Origin: a virus
DNA: 64,000 nt
Reading direction: 5' to 3' (one strand)
IMG/VR virus record: IMGVR_UViG_3300021963_005267
Span: 1 to 64,000 of that record
Shown: piece after piece, positions 57,170-64,000 of the stretch
How positions within the stretch are numbered: position 1 is the first letter of the stretch
How the letters are laid out: each line of letters opens with the position of its first letter
Notes under the pieces: model-generated
Database searches by the model: none
What the model was told of the DNA's origin: nothing
What the model saw: the letters and a program-made list of their open reading frames with translations, nothing else
Position numbers and translations under genes: made by a program

Positions 57170-59515
57170 ATGACAACGATTACTGTTATTAAAAGAAACG
57201 GAAAGAAAGAGCCACTGACATTAGAAAAGTGGCAGACACAGGTAGCAAAAGTATGTAAAGGTATCGCTGACGTCAGTCAGTCGATGATAGAAATCAAAGC
57301 TCAACCTCATTTTTACGATGGCATTACCACAAATGAAATTGATGAAATAACTCTACGTGCTATCGTAGATTTAATTGATGTTGAACACAATCCCGATGTG
57401 GGTCATACCAATTATCAATATGTAGCAGGCAAGCAACGTTTGTCTATGCTACGTAAGGATGTATATGGTGAATACGATCCTCCCCACCTTTACGAAATCG
57501 TAAAGAAAAATATCTCAGTTGGTCTTTACACTCCAGAACTTCTTAAGTGGTATTCAGAAGATGATTGGAACAAGATGGACGACATGCTAGATCACGAAAA
57601 AGATGAAGATTACTCGTATGCTGCGATTGAACAGTTAATAGAGAAGTATTTGGTACGCAATCGTGCGACAAAAGAAATTTATGAAACCCCACAAGTTAGA
57701 TACATGGTAGCGGCTGCTACTGTGTTCCATAAAGAAGAGCCTAATAGTGCTCGCATGAAGTTCATTAAGGAGTATTACAATGCGGCTTCAGACGGTTTAT
57801 TTACTCTCGCTACTCCTGTTCTTGCTGGGCTTGGGACTCCCACTAAGCAGTTCAGTAGTTGTGTTCTCATTCGCAGTGATGATGATCTTGACTCCATTTT
57901 TGCTTCTGGCGAAATGATGGCTAAGTATGCTAGTAAACGTGCTGGCATTGGTTTAGAGATTGGCAGACTTCGTCCACTAGGTGCACCTATTAGAGGTGGC
58001 GAAATTATGCACACTGGCATGATTCCTTTTTTGAAGAAGTGGTTCGGTGACTTACGTTCTTGCTCACAAGGCGGCATTCGAAATGCGAGTGCTACAGTTT
58101 TTTATCCTATTTGGCATCATCAGTTTGACGACCTTATTGTGCTTAAAAACAATCAAGGAACTGAGGAAACTCGTGTACGACACATGGACTACGGAGTTGT
58201 ACTATCAGCGTTCTTTTGGCGTCGTTTTAAAAACAAAGAAGATATTACTTTCTTTGATCCTAACGAAGTACCTGATCTGTACGAGGCCTTCTATCAAAAT
58301 ACAGAATTATTTGAACAGTTATATGTAAAATACGAAAGACAAAAAGGTCTACGTAAAAAGACAATGAATGCCGAGGAAGTGTTTAAATCCGGCATCTTAA
58401 AAGAGCGCACTGATACTGGTCGTATCTATCTAGTGTTTATTGACAACGTGATGAACCAAGGACCTTTTGATCCTGAGTATCATACAATTTATCAGAGTAA
58501 CCTTTGCTGTGAAATTCTATTACCTACTAAGCCCTTTAAACGTTTGGATGACCCTGATGGTCGTATCGCTCTATGCACGTTGGGATCGATCAACTGGGGT
58601 GCTTTCCGTAATCCGGAAGATATGCGTCGCGCTTGTCGTATTCTTCAGCGTAGCCTTTGCAATATATTGGACTACCAAGACTTTCTATCAATACAATCTA
58701 GACTCAGCAATGATGAGATACAACCACTAGGCATTGGTGTAACTAACCTAGCTTATTGGCACGCCAAACGTGGACACAAGTACGGCGAGAAAGATGCTCT
58801 GGCTGAAGTTAAGAGTTGGATGGAGCATCAGGCTTACTACCTAACAGAAGCTACAGTTGAATTGGCTAAAGAGCGTGGCAAGTGCCTACATTCAGATCTT
58901 ACTAGATATGGTAAGGGAGAATTTCCTTGGGAGCATCGTGCCAAAGGAGTTAACGAACTCACAGACTTTAAACCAGAATTAGATTGGGAACCTCTACGCA
59001 AGGATATGAAACAATATGGTGTACGCAATGCTACACTTATGGCTATTGCTCCAGTCGAGTCTAGTAGTGTTGTTATTAATAGCACAAATGGAATAGAAAT
59101 GCCAATGAGCCTTATCTCTACTAAAGAGTCAAAGGCCGGATCGTTTACTCAAGTAGTACCAGACTTCCAAAGATTGAAAAACAAATATCAATTGATGTGG
59201 GAACAAAAAGACTGTTTAGGATATCTTAAAACAGCAGCAGTGTTAGCAGCATATGTTGATCAAAGTATCAGTACTAACACATTCTACAATCCAGCGCACT
59301 TCCCAGAGCGCAAAGTTCCAACTACAATGATCGCTAAGAATCTAATGTTAGCACATCATTGGGGTATCAAGACTTTCTACTACAGTTTGATTAACAAAGC
59401 AGGTAGTAAACAGCAAGACCCCGAGCCGAAATTAAACGGACATCATATAGCAGAGTTAGAAGCTAATGGATTTAGTGTCGACATAGAAGATGACTGCGAG
59501 GCATGTAAGTTATGA
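57170..59515 (+). CDS. nrdA: Ribonucleoside-diphosphate reductase, alpha subunit (class I)
   Basis: 781 residues. An N-terminal ATP-cone (TTITVIKRNGKKEPLTLEKW) is followed by the ten-stranded barrel with its active-site cysteines: SSCVLIRSD, NLCCEILLPT (thiyl Cys with the following Glu) and ALCTLGSINWG. The last residues CEACKL form the shuttle pair. It reduces ribonucleotides for phage DNA synthesis with NrdB. A longer frame from 57029 lies within the upstream gene and is rejected; the chosen ATG has AGAGG. ATGA overlap with the next small gene. Confidence 0.95.
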   Translation: MTTITVIKRNGKKEPLTLEKWQTQVAKVCKGIADVSQSMIEIKAQPHFYDGITTNEIDEITLRAIVDLIDVEHNPDVGHTNYQYVAGKQRLSMLRKDVYGEYDPPHLYEIVKKNISVGLYTPELLKWYSEDDWNKMDDMLDHEKDEDYSYAAIEQLIEKYLVRNRATKEIYETPQVRYMVAAATVFHKEEPNSARMKFIKEYYNAASDGLFTLATPVLAGLGTPTKQFSSCVLIRSDDDLDSIFASGEMMAKYASKRAGIGLEIGRLRPLGAPIRGGEIMHTGMIPFLKKWFGDLRSCSQGGIRNASATVFYPIWHHQFDDLIVLKNNQGTEETRVRHMDYGVVLSAFFWRRFKNKEDITFFDPNEVPDLYEAFYQNTELFEQLYVKYERQKGLRKKTMNAEEVFKSGILKERTDTGRIYLVFIDNVMNQGPFDPEYHTIYQSNLCCEILLPTKPFKRLDDPDGRIALCTLGSINWGAFRNPEDMRRACRILQRSLCNILDYQDFLSIQSRLSNDEIQPLGIGVTNLAYWHAKRGHKYGEKDALAEVKSWMEHQAYYLTEATVELAKERGKCLHSDLTRYGKGEFPWEHRAKGVNELTDFKPELDWEPLRKDMKQYGVRNATLMAIAPVESSSVVINSTNGIEMPMSLISTKESKAGSFTQVVPDFQRLKNKYQLMWEQKDCLGYLKTAAVLAAYVDQSISTNTFYNPAHFPERKVPTTMIAKNLMLAHHWGIKTFYYSLINKAGSKQQDPEPKLNGHHIAELEANGFSVDIEDDCEACKL

Positions 59516-59742
59516 TAAATTGGAAAAAAGAAGGCGAAGTGGTTCGTCAAGGATTTAGCTTTTATCATCCTAAAGACGAATACAGTGCAGGTGGATGTTT
59601 ACGCATCGGAAATCGGTTATGGAGAGTGCGTTACTCAAAGTTTGCAAAAAAATGGTTTGTTGGATACGATAAAATAGATTCAAATGCCCTACGAAAGTGG
59701 GAAGAACAAAACGGATATAAAAATGAGCAAGGCACAGTATAA
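59512..59742 (+). CDS. Small protein between nrdA and nrdB, 76 residues
   Basis: MINWKKEGEVVRQGFSFYHP, then a GGCLRIGNRLWRVRYSKFAK basic beta segment and an acidic end. It overlaps nrdA by 4 bases and nrdB by 20. No thioredoxin CxxC motif is present, so it is not a glutaredoxin. A role as a reductase accessory is possible but unsupported. Confidence 0.65.
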   Translation: MINWKKEGEVVRQGFSFYHPKDEYSAGGCLRIGNRLWRVRYSKFAKKWFVGYDKIDSNALRKWEEQNGYKNEQGTV

Positions 59743-60823
59743 TTTAAACACAAAGACAGACTATCTAAGTCGTAAGATGTTCTTGGATCCAGCAGGTCCA
59801 GTTACTATACAACGATTCGAAGAAGTCAAATACAACAAGATTGCAGACTTTGAAAAAACTGCACGTGGTTTCTTTTGGGTACCAGAAGAGATCAGCTTAA
59901 CCAAAGATGCACAAGACTTTAAGGAGGCCAGTGATGCAGTTAAACATATCTTCACTAGCAACCTGCTTAGGCAAACTGCTCTTGACAGTCTGCAAGGTCG
60001 CGGCCCAAGTCAAATCTTTACTCCGGTCGTAAGTCTACCAGAACTAGAAGCACTAGTCTACAACTGGACATTCTTTGAAACTAACATTCATAGTCGTTCA
60101 TATAGTCACATCATTCGTAATATCTATAACGTGCCTAAGGAAGTTTTTAACACTATCCACGACACACAAGAGATCGTAGACATGGCAAGTAGTGTTGGAA
60201 AATACTATGATAGATTACATACAGCCAATTGTAATATAGAAGCTGGATTACACGTAGATGAAGACTATCATATTAAATCAATTTATCTAGCTCTACATGC
60301 TTCGTATGCGTTAGAAGCATTCCGCTTTATGGTATCATTTGCTACAAGCCTAGCAATGGTTGAGAACAAGATCTTTATTGGTAATGGTAATATCATTAGC
60401 CTAATCTTACAGGATGAACTGCTACACAAAGGGTGGACTGCTTTCTTGATTAATCAAGTAGTCAAAGAAGATCCTCGTTTTGCAAAAGCAGCGCAGGAAT
60501 GTCAAGAAGAAGTTCTACAGATTTACAGAGATGTTATCGCTGAAGAAAAGTCCTGGGCCGATTATCTATTCAAGAAAGGCCCTGTTATTGGCCTTAATGC
60601 TAATATCCTAAAAGATTTTGTTGATTACACAGCAGTTGGCGCATTGAAAGATATCGGAATCAAATATTGGAATCCTGCTCCAAAGAGCACACCTATTCCT
60701 TGGTTTAACAAACATAGCGATACTAGCAAGAAGCAAACAGCATTACAAGAAAACGAAAGTACAAACTACGTAATCGGCGTAATGAGTGATGCAATAGATT
60801 ATGATGAGTTGCCTGCCCTATAA
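59723..60823 (+). CDS. nrdB: Ribonucleoside-diphosphate reductase, beta subunit (class Ia-like)
   Basis: 366 residues from MSKAQYNLNTKTDY. Di-iron ligands by alignment with E. coli: Asp88, Glu119, His123, Glu198, Glu232, His235, and the radical tyrosine Tyr127 in SRSYSHIIRN. E. coli has Glu-x-x-His at the third and fourth positions, whereas this protein has Glu-Thr-Asn-Ile-His, one residue longer. The C-terminal tail (SDAIDYDELPAL) is the acidic NrdA-binding peptide. A longer frame from 59684 overlaps the small gene and is rejected. Confidence 0.95.
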   Translation: MSKAQYNLNTKTDYLSRKMFLDPAGPVTIQRFEEVKYNKIADFEKTARGFFWVPEEISLTKDAQDFKEASDAVKHIFTSNLLRQTALDSLQGRGPSQIFTPVVSLPELEALVYNWTFFETNIHSRSYSHIIRNIYNVPKEVFNTIHDTQEIVDMASSVGKYYDRLHTANCNIEAGLHVDEDYHIKSIYLALHASYALEAFRFMVSFATSLAMVENKIFIGNGNIISLILQDELLHKGWTAFLINQVVKEDPRFAKAAQECQEEVLQIYRDVIAEEKSWADYLFKKGPVIGLNANILKDFVDYTAVGALKDIGIKYWNPAPKSTPIPWFNKHSDTSKKQTALQENESTNYVIGVMSDAIDYDELPAL

Positions 60824-60826
60824 ATA
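60819..60826 (+). promoter_or_regulatory. Perfect late promoter TATAAATA
   Basis: It overlaps the nrdB stop and ends 8 bases before the ATG at 60835. ATAGT-TTT-ACTAT makes a small hairpin reaching the start codon; there is no ribosome-binding site. Confidence 0.65.
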
Positions 60827-60834
60827 GTTTTACT

Positions 60835-61020
60835 ATGAAATGGCAAGAACTCACAAATCAACAGAAACTATACCTAATAACAATCAGAGTTAAGGAACCC
60901 GGATACAGTCGTTTGATAAAAACAACTGTATTCGCGGCTAATGTCGACATGGCTAAGAAATTAGCCAAAGCACAATATCCAAATTGTAATTTAATCGGAA
61001 TCCCAAAGGAGATAAAATGA
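60835..61020 (+). CDS. Hypothetical protein, 61 residues
   Basis: MKWQELTNQQKLYLITIRVK, a TTVFAANVDMAKKLAKAQYP segment and a GIPKEIK end suggest a small alpha/beta domain. ATGA overlap with the first radical-SAM gene implies coupling. No family recognised. Confidence 0.68.
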   Translation: MKWQELTNQQKLYLITIRVKEPGYSRLIKTTVFAANVDMAKKLAKAQYPNCNLIGIPKEIK

Positions 61021-62528
61021 CACCCGTTGTAAGGAGCAAGCATAAGGCTCTCCTCTTCCTCATCGCGAGAGAAGGCGAAGCAGGAAGATCCGGTGGTGGT
61101 CATCGTATCGCAACTGAAATCAGAAAACACGGTTGGGATGTTGAAGTAGTTGATTTTTTTCGATTTTGGACATTTGAGGAAATAAAGCAACTGTTAATCT
61201 CCAGGATCGACGAAGATATGAAATTTATTGGTTTTGGATCATTGTTCTTGCAATGGCCAGAAATCGCCGAACAAACAGCAACCTGGATAAAAGAAAATCA
61301 TCCAAACTTATTGATCATCTATGGTTCGCAAACATATGCAGAAATTAATACCAAACATATAGATTATCAGATATGTGGTTATGCTGAAACAATTTTTATA
61401 AAATTATTAAAGTATTTGTTTGCTTCAGGTGATCCAGTACAGTACATAACCATTAAAGGAACTAAAGTCATACAAGGCGGATGGGATGCTGCTCCCTGGA
61501 GAGATCCCGATATCATCTATGAAGATAGAGATTTCATACAGCCCTATGAATGGCTTTCTATAGAATTCAGTAGAGGGTGTAAGTTTGTATGTGACTACTG
61601 CAATCATCCTATGATCGGTGTTAAAGGAGATTGGACCAGAGATGCTGACAGCTTTGAAAGACAGATAAAAGATACCTATGATCGATTCGGATCTACAAGG
61701 TACATGATTAGCGATGAAACTTTTAACGATCGCACTGAGAAAATTACAAAGTTTGCCGATGTCGTAGAGAAGCTAGACTTCCAGCCTTTCTTCTGGGCAT
61801 TCATACGCCCGGACCTGTTAGTAAAGAGAGGACAGAAGGAATGGGACGAACTGATACGAATGCAGGTAGTTTCTCATCTGTACGGTATAGAAACATTTGG
61901 TCACGAATCGGGAAAAGCCATTGGAAAAGGCATGCATCCAGATATTCTAAAGCAAGGATTGATCGATGCCAAGAATTATTTCCACGAAAAGAATGACGGA
62001 CTCTACAGAGCAACTATCACACTCATAGCAGGTCTTCCTCACGATACAGAAGAACAAGTAGAAGCAAACTTCCAGTGGATGATAGACAACTGGCAAGGTG
62101 AAAATGTAGTTTCGAATGTGCTAGACATTCCTCGTAAGAATGAATTCCATTTCTTAAATCAGAATTCAAAGATGACAATGGATTATGCAAAGTACGGATA
62201 TGAACAAGTATCTGAAGAAGAAGAAAAGCAGATCTGGGAAATGTTAAAAAAATATGAAAATTATAACTATGTTACTGGTTTCCGACCAGATAACATGATA
62301 TGGAAAAATAAACATACCAACTGGGGAAGAATGGCAGAGTGGGTAGAGCTAATGTATTATAGATTTCACGAACACGATATTAGATATCCGATACAACGTT
62401 TCTTTTATACTGCACCCGATTTGCCAATAAAAGAATTATTGTCTTATAATTATAAAAAAGGTTCACCGAAGCTTAATCTTAATTATGAAATGATCAATAA
62501 TTATAAGAATAAAAAATTAAGTGTGTAA
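61017..62528 (+). CDS. Radical-SAM enzyme, B12-binding-like type
   Basis: 503 residues. The N-terminal 140 residues form a Rossmann-like region (ALLFLIAREG... FIGFGSLFLQWPEIAEQT... LLIIYGSQTYAEI) as in cobalamin-binding radical-SAM proteins, although no DxHxxG motif is seen. The cluster motif is GCKFVCDYCNHP (about Cys188, Cys192, Cys195). Downstream come IRPDLLV and an ETFGHESGKAIGKG segment like MiaB/B12-type enzymes. The substrate is unknown. It is the first of two adjacent radical-SAM genes. Confidence 0.88.
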   Translation: MTPVVRSKHKALLFLIAREGEAGRSGGGHRIATEIRKHGWDVEVVDFFRFWTFEEIKQLLISRIDEDMKFIGFGSLFLQWPEIAEQTATWIKENHPNLLIIYGSQTYAEINTKHIDYQICGYAETIFIKLLKYLFASGDPVQYITIKGTKVIQGGWDAAPWRDPDIIYEDRDFIQPYEWLSIEFSRGCKFVCDYCNHPMIGVKGDWTRDADSFERQIKDTYDRFGSTRYMISDETFNDRTEKITKFADVVEKLDFQPFFWAFIRPDLLVKRGQKEWDELIRMQVVSHLYGIETFGHESGKAIGKGMHPDILKQGLIDAKNYFHEKNDGLYRATITLIAGLPHDTEEQVEANFQWMIDNWQGENVVSNVLDIPRKNEFHFLNQNSKMTMDYAKYGYEQVSEEEEKQIWEMLKKYENYNYVTGFRPDNMIWKNKHTNWGRMAEWVELMYYRFHEHDIRYPIQRFFYTAPDLPIKELLSYNYKKGSPKLNLNYEMINNYKNKKLSV

Positions 62529-62530
62529 CT

Positions 62531-63673
62531 ATGCTTTTTATCCACGACACTGTAAGTCTTTGTAATACCTGCTACAGGCACGTTCCTGCTTTTGTGTTTG
62601 AACGTGACGGACAAATATTCCTAAAAAAGAAATGTCCATTCCACGGAGAAAGCGAAATATTAGTTGAGCCTGATGCTGCATTATTCCATAGTTTAGAATA
62701 TGTGTCTAGAGATGATCAGTCTATACTATTTGAAATCACTGATAAGTGCCAGCTAGAGTGTCCGCACTGTTATCACTTACCAGACAACAAAACACAAGAT
62801 AGAACGATAGATGATATACTTGAACAATTAAGGTCATTTCCAAAAGAGTCTTTTATAGTAATGGCTGGTGCCGAACCATCACTAAGACCCGACTTCATTG
62901 AAGTAGTAAAATCAATAAGCAGCATGAATCACTTTAATGATAATGCTGTTAACATTCTAACAAACGGTATTAAATTTAGCAGTGTGTCTTTTTGCGAACG
63001 AGCAGTAGATGCTGGGCTGAATAGTGCATTTATAGGATTGAATCATTATTCATATAACGGACCTAATGTGCATCAGCAGCAACTTACCGGAATACACAAC
63101 TTTATTAAAAGCGGCGGTAGAGTTGATATTGTTTCGTATACATTAGAAACATTAGATCATATACCTGATATATTAGACGAAGTTGCTAGTTTAAAAAATT
63201 CAGGTGTTGGACAGTTTAGAATACGATGCGGCAGTTTTATCGGACGCAGTTCTGATAGTCAACGTAGTTACATTAGCAACACGATAAAAGCTATCGAAAA
63301 CTATGTAGGTAAAGAAAATCTCAAGATGATACCGGGAACTGATCACAATCTGTATCACATTAATTTAATGTGGAATGGAGCGATGTTACGGATCATACAA
63401 TGGCCCGATGTTCAATCTATAGACATGGAAGAACTTAACATGGGTCCATACTGTCAGTTCTATGGAAAGCCGATAACAAATTTCGTTCATCAGGTTATAG
63501 TAAGAGATATCTACAAAAATATGAAATTTCCTTTGTATGACGGAGTTCCGAATAAGTTTACGATTTACGGAGATAAAACTTACTGGAGAGATACCTTTAC
63601 TGGTATGAAAGAGATTAGCGATTACGATTACAAATCTAATACATTGTTAGCAGATCGTGTACCCCAATTTTAA
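62531..63673 (+). CDS. Radical-SAM enzyme with N-terminal Cys-rich domain
   Basis: 380 residues. Cluster motif CQLECPHCYH (Cys73, Cys77, Cys80). Before it, LCNTCYRHVPAFVFERDGQI and KKKCPFHGES (Cys11, Cys14, Cys35, His38) match the zinc-ribbon-like start of the radical-SAM group that includes tetraether lipid synthase and related proteins. AEPSLRPDF and NILTNGIKF are the usual GGEPxL- and TNG-type strands, with Ala replacing the second Gly. The substrate is unknown. It precedes a short-chain dehydrogenase. Confidence 0.85.
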   Translation: MLFIHDTVSLCNTCYRHVPAFVFERDGQIFLKKKCPFHGESEILVEPDAALFHSLEYVSRDDQSILFEITDKCQLECPHCYHLPDNKTQDRTIDDILEQLRSFPKESFIVMAGAEPSLRPDFIEVVKSISSMNHFNDNAVNILTNGIKFSSVSFCERAVDAGLNSAFIGLNHYSYNGPNVHQQQLTGIHNFIKSGGRVDIVSYTLETLDHIPDILDEVASLKNSGVGQFRIRCGSFIGRSSDSQRSYISNTIKAIENYVGKENLKMIPGTDHNLYHINLMWNGAMLRIIQWPDVQSIDMEELNMGPYCQFYGKPITNFVHQVIVRDIYKNMKFPLYDGVPNKFTIYGDKTYWRDTFTGMKEISDYDYKSNTLLADRVPQF

Positions 63674-63675
63674 AA

Positions 63676-64000
63676 ATGAAGATAGCGATAACCGGACATA
63701 CAAACGGAATAGGTAAAGAACTAGATCTTTATTATCATAATAAAGGAATAGAAACTAAAACCTATAGCAGATCAACAGGGCACGATATATCAGATATCAG
63801 TGTTAGAAATAAAATTATCAGTGAAACACTAGACTGTGATGTGTTTATTAATAATGCATACGATACAGTTGGACAAACTGACATAGCCTCTAGATGGTTT
63901 GAAGAGCATAAAAATTCTCCTCACTTGTTAGTAAACATCAGCAGCATTGCACCCATAGCTGACAGATATATTAGTCCCAGGATAAAGCCTGTAGAGTATA
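63676..64000 (+). CDS. Short-chain dehydrogenase/reductase, cut by window edge
   Basis: The 108 visible residues start MKIAITGHTNGIGKELDLYY, the Rossmann TGxxxGIG motif, followed by FINNAYDTVGQTD (NNA motif) and LLVNISSIAP with the catalytic-Ser strand. It is an NAD(P)-dependent oxidoreductase of the SDR family; the Tyr-x-x-x-Lys region is beyond the edge. It follows the second radical-SAM gene by 2 bases, so the three probably act in one pathway. Confidence 0.85.
   Translation, partial: MKIAITGHTNGIGKELDLYYHNKGIETKTYSRSTGHDISDISVRNKIISETLDCDVFINNAYDTVGQTDIASRWFEEHKNSPHLLVNISSIAPIADRYISPRIKPVEY

Overview
This window is a piece of a large tailed-phage genome, most likely a T4-like myovirus of aquatic origin. 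The grounds are: T4-type late promoters (core TAAATA, usually NATAAATA) in front of many virion genes; very long fibre and adhesin genes; phage-type NrdA/NrdB, ATP-dependent DNA ligase, PD-(D/E)XK exonuclease, HNH endonuclease, DNA methyltransferase and phage-borne tRNAs; and gene after gene overlapping by ATGA or TAATG. The host is not identified. A complete 5-aminolevulinate synthase (the C4/Shemin route, in bacteria essentially alphaproteobacterial) hints at an alphaproteobacterial host, but that is inference.

Layout. 1-4.9 kb, mostly minus strand: an AAA+ ATPase cut by the window edge, a WYL_2-like protein, tRNA-Leu(UAA) and a CAU tRNA that looks like Ile2, several very small genes, an unexplained four-copy repeat, and a glycosyltransferase-like gene. 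4.9-8.6 kb, plus strand: fibre proteins, a lipoprotein, small proteins and a YqgE/AlgH-family protein. 8.5-13.1 kb, minus strand: DNA ligase, a methyltransferase with a coupled restriction-enzyme-like partner, and an HNH endonuclease. 13.1-15.4 kb: ClpP on the plus strand facing 5-aminolevulinate synthase on the minus strand. 15.4-36 kb, plus strand: the adhesion region, with two giant collagen-like Gly-X-Y fibres, beta-helix fibres, an array of small paralogous fibre-tip proteins with chaperone-like partners, and an S74-terminated repeat fibre. 35.6-40.1 kb: two 2-oxoglutarate/Fe(II) oxygenases followed by a 1114-residue four-domain glycosyltransferase/FkbM methyltransferase. 40.2-44.6 kb: an exported NUC-type nuclease and a run of proteins with T4-style capsid-targeting-like N termini. 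44.6-49 kb: a structured non-coding stretch, a HAD phosphatase, isocitrate lyase, a fatty-acid desaturase, a SAM methyltransferase and a third oxygenase-like protein. 49-57 kb: small proteins, virion and head proteins, an exonuclease and a beta-helix fibre. 57-64 kb: ribonucleotide reductase, two radical-SAM enzymes and the start of a short-chain dehydrogenase.

How the parts may work together. (1) Two oxygenases and a multi-domain glycosyltransferase sit directly downstream of collagen-like fibres in which Thr recurs at the Y position; together they suggest a collagen hydroxylation/glycosylation system. (2) Isocitrate lyase makes succinate and glyoxylate, the carbon precursors of succinyl-CoA and glycine, which are the two substrates of the phage's own 5-aminolevulinate synthase. 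(3) At several loci the late promoter lies inside a hairpin whose other arm holds the ribosome-binding site or abuts the start codon. Read-through RNA would be masked, and RNA initiated at the late promoter would be free, as known for T4 genes such as e and soc.

Regulation splits broadly by strand. Consensus sigma70 promoters (four are exactly TTGACA-17-TATAAT) mostly face the minus strand, where metabolism, DNA and small genes lie. Late promoters mostly face the plus strand, where the virion genes lie. All assignments are by reading alone; no database search or folding program was run.
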